Below are positions 17,864 through 27,028 of a stretch of DNA of 64,000 nucleotides, one piece after another. Source of the DNA: an uncultured Pseudodesulfovibrio sp. (GTDB lineage Bacteria > Desulfobacterota > Desulfovibrionia > Desulfovibrionales > Desulfovibrionaceae); NCBI RefSeq assembly GCF_963662885.1, contig NZ_OY760064.1, positions 124,001 to 188,000 of the forward strand. Direction: 5' to 3'. The notes beneath the pieces are model-generated. The model saw nothing but the letters and a program-made list of their open reading frames with translations. It did not search any database and was not told the DNA's origin. A program made the position numbers and the translations under genes. Every line of letters starts with the position of its first letter. The first letter of the stretch is position 1.

Positions 17864-18427
17864 GTCTCAACTCCTTGCTGCAGGTTTGGAGATTGCTTTT
17901 TCGCCCCTGTCTGCCTGCTTGTGAATCAAAACACATGCCAAGAATGGCTATGTAGTTAAGCTGTTGTTTTTTAAGTATTAATCAAAAAAGGAACCTTGTA
18001 GTGGCACTCAGTGTGATGCTTTGTGCAACGGTGAGAGGCTGTTTTTAGGTTGGGATATGGCTATATGGCGTGATTTGGCGTTTTTTGACCATGATGCACT
18101 ATGCAACGGCGCAACGGTCAGGACGGGAAAGTTGTCAGTGAACTATCGAAAAGGGGAGAAAACTCTGGGTATCGGCTAGGGTCTTTCATGAAGTTGAAAT
18201 GTTTGAAGGGCAGGTATGACGGACGGTTATGGTGTGTTTTTAAAGAAAAACGCTTCTTGGAAAAAGACCGAACCGGTGTGCGTGGGGCAAAAATGCCCGA
18301 CGTTGCGTATTGCAACCTTAACAACTTCAAAGTAGCGTGATAGATGACTATTATAGGGTAAAAGGACTTCAACGCTTGTGAAAAGGGGGCTTTTCTCCTT
18401 CGAGCAAGCCAGCAGGAGGCAACGGTC
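17864..18427. other. Divergent intergenic region upstream of Lon-like gene
   Basis: 564 bases between the divergent USP-like and Lon-like genes. It contains three copies of GCAACGG (18025-18031, 18103-18109, 18111-18117), two of them adjacent. An open frame across 18101-18340 lacks a ribosome site. I found no convincing sigma-54 or heat-shock promoter. Confidence 0.4.
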
Positions 18428-20497
18428 ATGGGCTGGTTCGGCAAACGCAAGTCTTCCACTCCCGGAGAAGTACAGCCCGCACCGGCTGAAACGCCCGAAT
18501 CGCGGCCTTCTCCGTCCCCTGCACCGGCTCACGACTCCCTGCGCCAACAGGTCGAATCCGCCGGGCTTCCACCGGAAATCCTGGAAACGGCCAGGGCCGA
18601 ATGTGAGAGAATGGACAATCTCGATCCTGTCTCGCCGGAATATTCCATCAGTCTGAATTTCCTTGAAGTTATTCTTTCTCTGCCGTGGAGCACGGCCACT
18701 CGCGACAATCTGGACATCAACCGGGCCGAGGAAGTCCTCAATGCCCGCCATTACGGATTGCAACGGGTCAAGGACCGCATTCTGGAGTTCCTGGCCGTTA
18801 AAAGCCTGTGTTCCAGGCGTAATCCGCGCATCCTTGTCGTTGACGACGAGCTGATCGCCCGCGAGAACATGACCATCGTTTTCGAGACCGACGGTTACGA
18901 GGTGGAGGCCGTGGGCAACGGCCTCGAGGCGGTTGCCGCCATGGAACGCGAACCGGCCAACATAGTGGTTTCGGACCTCAAGATGGATGGCATGGACGGC
19001 ATGGAGCTGCTCCAGGTCCTGCGCAAACGGTGGCCCGACACCAAGGTCATCATGATAACCGGATATGCAACAGTGAAGACCGCCGTCGACGCCATGCGCC
19101 GGGGAGCGGATCAGTACCTGGGCAAACCGGTGAACCTGACCAAGCTGCGCCAGTACGTGGCCGAGCTGTGGGAGCAGAGTCTGCGGGCGCAACACTTGCG
19201 CGGTTTCGTGCTCTGCTTTACCGGCCCTCCGGGCATGGGCAAGACCTCCATCGGCAAGGCCATTGCCGAGGCCCTGGGACGCAAGTTCATGCGTCTGTCC
19301 CTGGCCGGGCTGCGCGATGAGGCCGAGCTGCGCGGGCACCGCCGGACCTACGTGGGCGCCATGCCGGGCCGCATCATCCAGGGCATCCGCAAGGTGGGCA
19401 CCCGCAATCCGGTGATCATGCTCGACGAGGTGGACAAGGCGGTCCAGGACTTTCAGGGCGACGCCACTTCGGTGTTGCTCGAGATGCTCGATGCCGAGCA
19501 GAACTCTGCTTTCGTCGACCATTATCTCGGGCTGCCGTTCGATCTTTCCACCGCACTGTTCATTTGCACGGCCAACGGTGTAGAGCGCCTGCCAGCGCCC
19601 CTGCGCGACCGTTTGGAGGTTATCGAGTTTCCCAGCTACACGCCGGGAGAGAAGTTGCAGATTGCAACTCGCTACCTGATTCCAGAGGTAATGACCCAGC
19701 ACGGTCTGGACGACAGGTTGTTGATCGTTCCGGACGAGACCGTGGCCGCGTTGATCAAGGGGTATGCCCGTGAATCCGGGCTGCGCAAACTCAGGCAGCA
19801 GATCGCGTCTTTGTGCCGCAAGCTGGCCAAGCAGGTCCTGTCCGAAGGCTTGGGCAAGGTGGTCGTGGATGAGGCCATGTTGCAGGAACTGCTCGGCGCG
19901 CCTCCCTTCACCTCCACTCCGGCGCAGACCAAACCCAAGGTCGGGCTGGCCACCAGCCTGGTCTGGACCGAGATCGGTGGCGAGATCATCTTTATCGAGG
20001 CGGCCCGTATGCGCGGCTCCAAGCAGCTCATTCTGACGGGGTCGCTGGGCGAAGTGCTGCGCGAGTCGGCGCAGACCGCCCTCAGCTATTGCCGCAGCCA
20101 TGCCGACGCATTCGGCATCGATCCGGAGTTCTACGCCACTTCGGACATCCACGTACATATTCCGGCCGGAGCGGTCTCCAAGGAGGGGCCGTCAGCAGGC
20201 GTGGCGATCACCATCGCGCTGCTCTCCCTGCTTACCGGACGGCCCGCCCGGCAGGATGTTGCCTCCACCGGAGAATTGTCCCTGCTCGGCGAGGTCCTGC
20301 CCGTGGGCGGCATCCGCGAAAAGCTCATGGCCGCCCGGAGCGCGGGCATACCCGTGGTCGTTCTGCCCAAGGGCTGTGAGGCCGGGGTCAAGACCGTGGA
20401 GGACGAGGTCGTGGAGGGGCTGGATATCCGCTATGTCTCGACCATGGACGAGGCTGCGGAAATCGCCTTGTGCGGGCCGGAGGAATCCGCCGGGTAG
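18428..20497 (+). CDS. Lon-type ATP-dependent serine protease with an internal response-regulator receiver domain
   Basis: 689 residues; AGGAGG precedes the ATG. It lacks the N-terminal LON substrate domain. Order: disordered Pro-rich start (1-40); Lon linker with LSLPWST (84-90) and HYGLQRVKDRILEFLAVK (108-125); a complete receiver domain (about 132-250) with acidic pair Asp139/Asp140, phospho-acceptor Asp183, Thr211 and Lys233; AAA+ module with Walker A GPPGMGKT (266-273) and Walker B MLDEVDK (Asp333/Glu334); Lon protease domain with Ser589 in KEGPSAG and Lys632 in GGIREKL. In ordinary Lon the segment ending at LAV runs directly into the LCFxGPPG strand, so the receiver is inserted at that joint. 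All catalytic and phosphorylation residues are present. It faces a kinase/regulator pair whose last gene ends 4 bases away. Probably a protease switched by phosphorylation; that is inference. Confidence 0.9.
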   Translation: MGWFGKRKSSTPGEVQPAPAETPESRPSPSPAPAHDSLRQQVESAGLPPEILETARAECERMDNLDPVSPEYSISLNFLEVILSLPWSTATRDNLDINRAEEVLNARHYGLQRVKDRILEFLAVKSLCSRRNPRILVVDDELIARENMTIVFETDGYEVEAVGNGLEAVAAMEREPANIVVSDLKMDGMDGMELLQVLRKRWPDTKVIMITGYATVKTAVDAMRRGADQYLGKPVNLTKLRQYVAELWEQSLRAQHLRGFVLCFTGPPGMGKTSIGKAIAEALGRKFMRLSLAGLRDEAELRGHRRTYVGAMPGRIIQGIRKVGTRNPVIMLDEVDKAVQDFQGDATSVLLEMLDAEQNSAFVDHYLGLPFDLSTALFICTANGVERLPAPLRDRLEVIEFPSYTPGEKLQIATRYLIPEVMTQHGLDDRLLIVPDETVAALIKGYARESGLRKLRQQIASLCRKLAKQVLSEGLGKVVVDEAMLQELLGAPPFTSTPAQTKPKVGLATSLVWTEIGGEIIFIEAARMRGSKQLILTGSLGEVLRESAQTALSYCRSHADAFGIDPEFYATSDIHVHIPAGAVSKEGPSAGVAITIALLSLLTGRPARQDVASTGELSLLGEVLPVGGIREKLMAARSAGIPVVVLPKGCEAGVKTVEDEVVEGLDIRYVSTMDEAAEIALCGPEESAG

Positions 20498-20501
20498 GCG
20501 G

Positions 20502-21833
20502 CTACTCCAGGTGGTAGCGCTTGATCTTGCGCCACAGGGAGACGCGGTCGATGCCGAGAATACGGGCGGCCTGCGTCTTGTTCCCGGCCGATGAGGCCAA
20601 CACCTTCTTGATGTAGGATTTTTCCATGTCTTCCAGGGTGGCAAGCGGCGCCTTGGTCTCGGTTTCCGCGATCTCGGCGGGCAAAAGCTCGGGCGTGAAA
20701 GTGGTCCCTTGGCCCAGAGCCAGCGCCCGCTGGACGATGTTCTCCAGCTCGCGCACGTTGCCCGGGAACGGGTAGGACATGAGGATGTCCAAGGTGTCCT
20801 GGTCGATGGAGTTGATGGTCTGGCCCGGCTGGCGGTGTTTTTCCAGGAAATGACCGATCAGGATCGGGATATCCTCGCGGTGCTCGCGCAGGGGCGGGGC
20901 GTGCAGGGTGACCACGTTCAGCCGGTAGTAGAGATCCTGACGGAACTCGCCTTTCTCCACCAGTTCGTGCAGGTCGCAGTTGGTGGCGGCGATGACCCGG
21001 ATGTCCACAGGGATTTCCTTGGTTCCGCCCACGCGCAGGAAATTGCGTTCCTGCAACACCCGCAGCAGTTTGACCTGCATGTTCAGCGGCAGTTCGCCGA
21101 TCTCGTCGAAAAATACCGTGCCGCCGTCCGCCGCTTCCAGAATGCCTTTCTGGCCCCGGTTGGCGCCGGTGAAGGCTTCCTTCTCGTGGCCGAACAGTTC
21201 CTTGTCCATCAGTTCCGCGGTGAAGGTTCCGCAGTTGATGGCCATGAACCGCTCGCCAGAGCGGGGGGAGAGCATGTGGATGCCCTGGGCTACCAGCTCC
21301 TTGCCGGTGCCGGTCTCGCCCTGGATGAGCACGTTGCAGTTCATCTGGGCCAGCTGGCGGACATCCTTCTTGAGCTGCACGAAGGCGTCGCTTTCGCCCA
21401 CCAGGGGCAGGTCGCGCTTGCCCTGGGCGATGATCTCGCGCAGCCGTCTGACTTCCACGGACAGGGCGTGTTGCTCCAGCGCGCGTTCCACTTGAAGGCG
21501 CAGTTCGTCCAGCTTGAGCGGCTTGGCGATGTAGGAGTGCGCCCCTTTCTGCATGGCCTTGACCGCGTTGGCCACGGTGGCGTGGCCCGTGACCACGATG
21601 ACGATGGTCAGGGGGTGGTGGGCGCGGATATGTTCGAGCAGCTGGATGCCGTCCATGCCGGGCAGCATCAGGTCGGTGATGACCAGGTCGAATTCCTTCT
21701 TGTCCAGTTCCCGCATGCCTTCCTCGGCCGAGGCTATGGCCGTGACGATGTACCCGCTTCCGGTCAGGACGTGGGTCAGGTTTTCGCGGGCAATGCGCTC
21801 GTCTTCAATGACCAGAATGGACGCGGCCGTCAT
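20502..21833 (-). CDS. Sigma-54-dependent response regulator (NtrC family)
   Basis: 443 residues. Receiver domain with Asp54 in VITDLMLPG and Lys in IAKPLK; sigma-54 AAA+ domain with Walker A GETGTGKE, sigma-54 contact loop EAFTGA and Walker B GTVFFDEIGE; Fis-type helix-turn-helix at the end (TQAARILGIDRVSLWRKIKRY). The start codon overlaps the stop of the upstream kinase gene by 4 bases (ATGA), so the two are translationally coupled and are almost certainly partners. It ends 4 bases from the convergent end of the receiver-Lon gene, with no terminator between them. Confidence 0.95.
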   Translation of the reverse strand: MTAASILVIEDERIARENLTHVLTGSGYIVTAIASAEEGMRELDKKEFDLVITDLMLPGMDGIQLLEHIRAHHPLTIVIVVTGHATVANAVKAMQKGAHSYIAKPLKLDELRLQVERALEQHALSVEVRRLREIIAQGKRDLPLVGESDAFVQLKKDVRQLAQMNCNVLIQGETGTGKELVAQGIHMLSPRSGERFMAINCGTFTAELMDKELFGHEKEAFTGANRGQKGILEAADGGTVFFDEIGELPLNMQVKLLRVLQERNFLRVGGTKEIPVDIRVIAATNCDLHELVEKGEFRQDLYYRLNVVTLHAPPLREHREDIPILIGHFLEKHRQPGQTINSIDQDTLDILMSYPFPGNVRELENIVQRALALGQGTTFTPELLPAEIAETETKAPLATLEDMEKSYIKKVLASSAGNKTQAARILGIDRVSLWRKIKRYHLE

Positions 21834-23242
21834 GCGTTCTCCTCGGGCTCAAGGGGGAGTTTGATGATGAAGGAAGTCCCCTCGCCGGGGGTGGAGTCAA
21901 CCAGGATGGTGCCCCGGTGTTCCTCGATTATGCCGTAGACTATGTATAGGCCCAGTCCCGTTCCCTGCCCCACTTCCTTGGTGGAGAAGAACGGGTCGAA
22001 GATGCGTTGCAGGGTCTCCGGGGGCATGCCCGGTCCGTTGTCGGAAATGGTCAGGACTTTGTGATCCGTCTCGCGCGAGGTCTCGATGCGGATGGTCCCG
22101 TCTTCCTCGCCGATGGCCTGTATGGAATTGATGATCAGGTTGAGCAGAGCCTCCTGGAAGCGCTGCCTGTCCAGATACAGGGTGACGTCGTCCGGCACAC
22201 TGATGTCCACCTTGATACGCGGTCCGAGCTGGCCGGAAACCAGACGCACGGCGCTCTCCAGGACTTCCCTCAGGTTGCACGGTGCGGGCGAAAAATCCTT
22301 GTGCCGGGAGAATTCGAGCAGTCCCTTGACGATGTCGCGGGCGCGCAGGGTCTCCTGGGTGATGTTGGTCATCATCTTGTCTGCGAATTCGTCCTTGCCG
22401 CCGGTCTCCTCGACCAGGATCTGGGCCGAGGTGGAGATGTTGTTCAGGGGGTTGTTCAACTGGTGGGCTATGCCCGAGGCCAGCGTGCCTATCGAAGAAA
22501 GTTTTTGGGCCTGGACAAGTTGGGTCTGGCGTTTCTTGAGCTCGTCCACCATGGAGTTGAGGGCTACGAAGACCTGCTGGATTTCGTCGCCGTCCTCGCG
22601 CACGGCCAGGGGAACAAAGGTCCCTTGGGCGATGCGGCGCGTGGCCTCCTGGACCTGGGCGAGCGGCCCGAGGATGGATTTGGACACGAAGAAGACCAGG
22701 GCCAGGACCACCAGGGCGACGACGCCCATGGAGATAAACAGGGTCAGGCGCAGCCGCTGGTTGATTCCCAGGATGTTGTCCCGCTCAAGCTCGGCGATGG
22801 CTCGGGAATGCTCCACCAGGTTCTGGCCGGTCTCGCGCAGGGCGTGGGCGGCCGGGCTGTTTTCGCCGATGTCGTTTGACGCGTTGCTGAACCGGGTCAG
22901 CAGTTCCCCGTATTGGCGCATGCCCCGGGCAAGGTCGGTGCCGTGCGTACCCCCGTGGAGGCGGGCTATTTCGCCGGAGAGTTCATCGAGGATGGTCTCG
23001 GCCCGGTTGAGATTCTCCCGGCCCACGGAAAAGAGGGACCCGTCCTGGTAGAGGAAGAAGTTTTTCTCTTCCCGCCGGATTTCAAGAATCAGGTTGCGCA
23101 GGTCGTCAGCCCGCTCCACCAGGAGAACCGCCTCCTGCAACTTGCCCAGATTGGACAGGGAGAGCAGGGCGATGCTGCCGAAGGCCAGGGTGAAGATGGC
23201 TATGCCGAGTATGATGGTATGTCTCAGATTGGGTCTGACCAT
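21830..23242 (-). CDS. Membrane sensor histidine kinase
   Basis: About 470 residues. ATG at 23242 is preferred because AAGGGAAG precedes it; the frame is open 10 codons further. A first membrane segment (IILGIAIFTLAFGSIALLSL) and a second (LFISMGVVALVVLALVFFV) enclose a helical periplasmic domain of about 140 residues. Then come a HAMP domain (SILGPLAQVQEATRRI), a DHp domain with phospho-His in SGIAHQLNNPLNN, and an HATPase domain with N box (NLIINSIQAI), DNGPGMP, FDPFFSTK and GTGLGLYI. It is coupled to the NtrC-type regulator that follows, and could also phosphorylate the receiver inside the convergent Lon-like protease. The ligand is unknown. Confidence 0.93.
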   Translation of the reverse strand: MVRPNLRHTIILGIAIFTLAFGSIALLSLSNLGKLQEAVLLVERADDLRNLILEIRREEKNFFLYQDGSLFSVGRENLNRAETILDELSGEIARLHGGTHGTDLARGMRQYGELLTRFSNASNDIGENSPAAHALRETGQNLVEHSRAIAELERDNILGINQRLRLTLFISMGVVALVVLALVFFVSKSILGPLAQVQEATRRIAQGTFVPLAVREDGDEIQQVFVALNSMVDELKKRQTQLVQAQKLSSIGTLASGIAHQLNNPLNNISTSAQILVEETGGKDEFADKMMTNITQETLRARDIVKGLLEFSRHKDFSPAPCNLREVLESAVRLVSGQLGPRIKVDISVPDDVTLYLDRQRFQEALLNLIINSIQAIGEEDGTIRIETSRETDHKVLTISDNGPGMPPETLQRIFDPFFSTKEVGQGTGLGLYIVYGIIEEHRGTILVDSTPGEGTSFIIKLPLEPEENA

Positions 23243-23396
23243 GCCGCTTCCCTTCATCCGCATGATTTGCATGTGTTTTTGACACTATGCCGCACACGGG
23301 GAAAAGGCAAGGGGGGCGGGGGCCGAGGCGTCTGGTTCAGGCTTTCGGCAGGAGGTGGGTGAAATGCAAAAAAATTTCAGAACCCGGAGTCAGTAG

Positions 23397-23426
23397 TTGA
23401 CAGTGCAACTAATCCGGGCGTACTTC
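23397..23426 (+). promoter_or_regulatory. Candidate promoter of the tetR-emrAB operon
   Basis: TTGACA at 23397-23402, an 18-base spacer, and TACTTC at 23421-23426. It lies immediately upstream of the 28-bp palindrome, which would cover the start site. Confidence 0.5.
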
Positions 23427-23430
23427 AACC

Positions 23431-23458
23431 ACTCAGTACTGACCGGTCAGTACTGAGT
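23431..23458. promoter_or_regulatory. 28-bp perfect palindromic operator (TetR type)
   Basis: ACTCAGTACTGACC followed directly by its exact reverse complement GGTCAGTACTGAGT. It sits 70 bases upstream of the TetR start codon and just downstream of a candidate promoter, the usual arrangement for autorepression of a TetR-regulated efflux operon. Confidence 0.85.
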
Positions 23459-23527
23459 CCGCCGACATTCGGCGGCCCGGGGCGGTAGTATCCGGTGTGT
23501 TGCATGCAGTATGAGGGGGGAAGATTC

Positions 23528-24097
23528 ATGAAGGATGACAACGAAAAGGAACAGCGAATCCTTGATACGGCGGCCGAGCTTTTTTCCCGACAGCCGTTCC
23601 ACAAGGTCCTGTTGAGCGACGTCGCCCGCGCGGCGGCGGTGGGCAAGGGTACCCTGTACCTCTATTTCAAGAGCAAGGACGATCTCTACTTCGCGGTTCT
23701 GTTCCGTGAGTTCTCCACCCTGATCGAGTCCATGCGACAGTTCCTTGAGGAGAGCCCGCTCAGGCCTGACGAACAACTGGCCGGTGTCGTCCGCATTCTG
23801 GCCGAGCACTTCTATGCCCGGGCCTTCAATATGGAGTTGTTGGGCTTCGTGGTCACCTGTCCCGTGACCGACGAGTGGAAACAGCTCCGTGCCGATCTGT
23901 GGGGCCTGTTCGAGGGGATCATCCGAAACGGCATCCAAAAGGGTGTGTTCCAGGATGCGTCCCCGGAGCTGACGGCCCGTTATATCTCCGGTCTGGTCCG
24001 GGCGGTCTGCATGTTTGCGCCCGAGAATTCCGATCTGGATTCGGTCTGCGCGCACGCCAGCGGATTTGTCATGCGCGGGCTTGGTCTGGGAAAGTAA
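23528..24097 (+). CDS. TetR-family transcriptional repressor
   Basis: 189 residues from ATG 23528, which follows GGGGGGAAG; an upstream GTG at 23495 has no good ribosome site. The N-terminal helix-turn-helix is typical (RILDTAAELFSR, then VARAAAVGKGTLYLYFKSKDD). The C-terminal ligand domain is variable and does not reveal the inducer. It is the first gene before an EmrA/EmrB pair, and a 28-bp palindrome lies in front of it, so it most likely represses its own operon until the pump substrate binds. Confidence 0.93.
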   Translation: MKDDNEKEQRILDTAAELFSRQPFHKVLLSDVARAAAVGKGTLYLYFKSKDDLYFAVLFREFSTLIESMRQFLEESPLRPDEQLAGVVRILAEHFYARAFNMELLGFVVTCPVTDEWKQLRADLWGLFEGIIRNGIQKGVFQDASPELTARYISGLVRAVCMFAPENSDLDSVCAHASGFVMRGLGLGK

Positions 24098-24176
24098 AGC
24101 AGCGGCGGATGTCCTTCCGGCCTGTCCGGAACGCCGCTTCACAAGGCATTTCAAGTATCATTTTTGAGGGAAATCG

Positions 24177-25391
24177 ATGAGTAAGGAAAACGAGAGCAAC
24201 GGCAACGTCTCCAGGTTGAAGGGGCTGGCCGCCAGGCGCAAGCGTCTGGCGAGCAGGAAGACCCTGTTCATTCTCGGGCCGGTGGTTCTGGTTCTGGCAG
24301 TGGTCCTGGGCTATCCCCTGTACGTGCGGATCATGACCCATGAGTCCACGGACGATGCCTTTGTGGAAGCCCACGTGGTCTCCATGAGTCCGCGTGTTGC
24401 CGGGCATGTGGCCGAAGTGACGGTGCACGACAACCAGTGGGTGGAGAAGGGCGATCTGTTGGTTCAGGTCGACCCACGTACCTTCCAGGTGGCCCTGGAC
24501 GTGGCCAAGGCTCGATTACAGTCGGCCAATGCCGCCATGCAGGAGGCCGAAGCCGAGGTGGACGCGGCCCGTTCCCTGGTGGTCCAACGCAACGCGGCCT
24601 TGTCTTCCAATCGCTCCGAGCTGGCGCAGGCCAGGGCCGGAGTGGACGAATATACCGCCGGACACAGCCGTGATGAAAACGATTTCAAGCGCATGAACGA
24701 GATGGTCGAGGCCGGTGCCGTATCCCGGCAGGAATACGACCATGCCCGTGCGCAGGCCGCTGTTTCCAAGGCCAAACTGGTGTCCGCAAGAAAGAAGATC
24801 GACACCCAGTCCGCCCAGATCCGGCAGGCCGTGGCTTCGGCGCAGGCCGCCGAGGATGAACTGCTTCAGGCCCAGGCCGTGGTGGACAAGCGGCGCGCAG
24901 AGGCCAGCGAGGCGGAGGCTCAGGTGCGCCAGGCCGAGCTGGATCTGTCCTACACCCGGATCACCGCGCCCTGCGCGGGCTACGTGACCAAGAAGTCGGT
25001 GGAGCCCGGAGCCTACGTTCAGGTGGGTCAGCAACTGTTGTCCGTGGTCGGAAGTGACGTGTGGGTCGTGGCCAACTTCAAGGAAACCCAGATTTCCGGC
25101 ATGAAGCCCGGCCAGTCCGTGGACATCGAGGTGGACGCCTACCCCGATGTGGTTTTCAAGGGCCACGTGGATTCCATCCAGCGCGGCACCGGTTCCCGGT
25201 TCACCTTGCTGCCTCCCGAGAACGCCACCGGCAACTTCATCAAGGTCGTTCAGCGCGTGCCGGTGAAGATCGTCCTGAATCAGGAAAACGGCAGCAGCGG
25301 TTATCTCCTGGCTCCGGGCATGTCCGTAATACCCGATGTGAATCTGGCCGACGGCGCGGACCATGACGGTCTGGCCACAGCGATGCAATAG
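24177..25391 (+). CDS. emrA: EmrA/HlyD-type membrane fusion protein
   Basis: Periplasmic adaptor, 404 residues, that links an inner-membrane pump to an outer-membrane channel. One N-terminal membrane segment (TLFILGPVVLVLAVVLGYPLYV), then the lipoyl half-motif (DAFVEAHVVSMSPRVAGHV), a long coiled-coil hairpin rich in Ala, Gln and Glu, the second lipoyl half (YTRITAPCAGYVTKKSVEPG), and a beta-barrel domain. GAGGGAAATCG precedes the ATG. It lies 79 bases after the TetR gene and two bases before the EmrB-like gene. No TolC-type gene is in the window. Probably exports hydrophobic toxic compounds. Confidence 0.9.
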   Translation: MSKENESNGNVSRLKGLAARRKRLASRKTLFILGPVVLVLAVVLGYPLYVRIMTHESTDDAFVEAHVVSMSPRVAGHVAEVTVHDNQWVEKGDLLVQVDPRTFQVALDVAKARLQSANAAMQEAEAEVDAARSLVVQRNAALSSNRSELAQARAGVDEYTAGHSRDENDFKRMNEMVEAGAVSRQEYDHARAQAAVSKAKLVSARKKIDTQSAQIRQAVASAQAAEDELLQAQAVVDKRRAEASEAEAQVRQAELDLSYTRITAPCAGYVTKKSVEPGAYVQVGQQLLSVVGSDVWVVANFKETQISGMKPGQSVDIEVDAYPDVVFKGHVDSIQRGTGSRFTLLPPENATGNFIKVVQRVPVKIVLNQENGSSGYLLAPGMSVIPDVNLADGADHDGLATAMQ

Positions 25392-25393
25392 CC

Positions 25394-26968
25394 ATGAGCA
25401 TGTATAAGGACCCGGAGGAGATGACTCCGGCCGAACGGTGGACCATCGCCTCCACCGTGGTGTTCGGCGCGTTCATGGCGGTCATGGATACCAGCGTTGT
25501 CAACGTGTCCATGCCCCACATGATGGGCAGCTTCGGCTCCGACCTGTCGGCCATCACCTGGGTGGCCACCAGCTACTCCATCGCCGAGATCATCATGGTG
25601 ACCATGTCCGGCTGGTGGAGCGCGCTGCTTGGCCGCAAGAACTACTACCTGGCCTCGTTCGCCCTGTTCACCATCGGCTCGATCCTCTGCGGCACGGCCA
25701 CCACTTTTCCGCAGATGATCATCTATCGGGTCCTTCAGGGCATCGGCGGCGGAGCGCTCATCCCCATTTCGCAGGCCATCCTGCGGGAGACCTTTCCTCC
25801 GGCCCAGCAGGGCATGGCCATGGCCCTGTACGGCATGGGCGTGGTTCTCGCCCCGGCGCTCGGCCCCATCTGCGGCGGCTGGCTGACGGACGCCTGGGGC
25901 TGGCCCTGGATTTTCTACATCAACGTACCCATCTGTGCTCTGGGCATGCTCCTGACCATGCGCTTCATCCATGACCCGCCGTATCTGCGTCGCGGCATCC
26001 GTTCCGTGGACTGGCTGGGCATCGGCCTGCTGACCGTCTGTCTGACCGGCATGCAGGTGGTCCTCGAGCGGGGCAACGACGAAAACTGGTTCGAGTCCTC
26101 CATGATCGTCTGGTGGACCGTGGCCACCTGCGTCTCCCTGGTCATCCTGATCTTCTGGGAACTGCGAAGCAAGGAGCCGGTGGTCAACTTCCGCGTGCTC
26201 AAGGACCGCAATCTGGTGCTCGGCTCGATTATCGGGTTGGTCTTTGGCGTATCCCTGTTCGGGACCACCTTTGTCCTGCCCCAGTTCACCCAGCGCATTC
26301 TCGGCTATCCGGCCTTTGAGTCCGGTCTGGTCCTCGCCCCGCGCGCCCTGGTTCTGCTGCTGTGCATGCCGTTCGCCGGTTGGGCCTTCCAGCGGGTCGG
26401 GGCCAAGCCCCTGCTTCTGGCCGGTCTGGGAATCATCATCCTGGCCTACTACCAGCTCATGCAGCTCTCGACCACGGCCGGGTATCTGGACCTCATCCCG
26501 CCCCTGATCATCATGGGCGTCGGCATGCCGTTCATGTTCGTGCCGCTGTCAACGGTATCCCTGATGACCGTGGACAAAAGCCAGATGACGGACGCCTCGT
26601 CCATCTACACCCTGACCAGGCGAGTGGGGGGAAATATCGGCTACAGCCTTGCCGCCGTACTGCTCGATCGGGGCGAGGCCATCCACCGCGTCTATCTGAC
26701 CGAGCACGTCAGCCGACTGAGCCAGGCCACCCAGGAGTTTCTGGCCCGGACCGTGGACGCGCTGATCGCCAAGGGAGTGGGGTCGGTCCACGCCACGCAG
26801 CTGGCCCTCGGGCTGCTGGAGCAGAGAGTCATGCGTCAGGCCACCATGCTGGCCTACAACGACATCTCCTTCGCTTTCGGCTGTCTGTTCCTCCTGCTTC
26901 TGCCCATGATATTCCTTTTGCCCGGCCGTGCGGCCATACGGGCCGTGACCGGGGCCAAGAAGAAGTAA
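25394..26968 (+). CDS. emrB: DHA2-family MFS drug transporter (EmrB/QacA type)
   Basis: Inner-membrane proton-driven efflux pump, 524 residues, the normal length for the 14-helix DHA2 group. It has the motif FMAVMDTSVVNVSMP (motif D1), GRKNYYLASF (motif A), and GMGVVLAPALGPICGGWL (motif C, antiporter signature). It begins two bases after emrA stops and has no strong ribosome site of its own, so its translation is probably coupled. Works with EmrA and an outer-membrane channel encoded elsewhere. Substrate unknown. Confidence 0.93.
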   Translation: MSMYKDPEEMTPAERWTIASTVVFGAFMAVMDTSVVNVSMPHMMGSFGSDLSAITWVATSYSIAEIIMVTMSGWWSALLGRKNYYLASFALFTIGSILCGTATTFPQMIIYRVLQGIGGGALIPISQAILRETFPPAQQGMAMALYGMGVVLAPALGPICGGWLTDAWGWPWIFYINVPICALGMLLTMRFIHDPPYLRRGIRSVDWLGIGLLTVCLTGMQVVLERGNDENWFESSMIVWWTVATCVSLVILIFWELRSKEPVVNFRVLKDRNLVLGSIIGLVFGVSLFGTTFVLPQFTQRILGYPAFESGLVLAPRALVLLLCMPFAGWAFQRVGAKPLLLAGLGIIILAYYQLMQLSTTAGYLDLIPPLIIMGVGMPFMFVPLSTVSLMTVDKSQMTDASSIYTLTRRVGGNIGYSLAAVLLDRGEAIHRVYLTEHVSRLSQATQEFLARTVDALIAKGVGSVHATQLALGLLEQRVMRQATMLAYNDISFAFGCLFLLLLPMIFLLPGRAAIRAVTGAKKK

Positions 26969-27028
26969 TCGCCAACGCCGGGTCCGCGCCCCTTGCGCGG
27001 TCCGGTTCCATTCGATAGGTAACTGCCC

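Noticed and set aside
18101..18340. 79-codon frame upstream of the Lon-like gene
   Set aside because: No ribosome site and no recognisable features; composition matches non-coding DNA.
18227..20158. 643-codon frame on the minus strand opposite the Lon-like gene
   Set aside because: It is antisense to conserved Lon motifs, has low-complexity composition typical of a shadow in GC-rich DNA, and no ribosome site.
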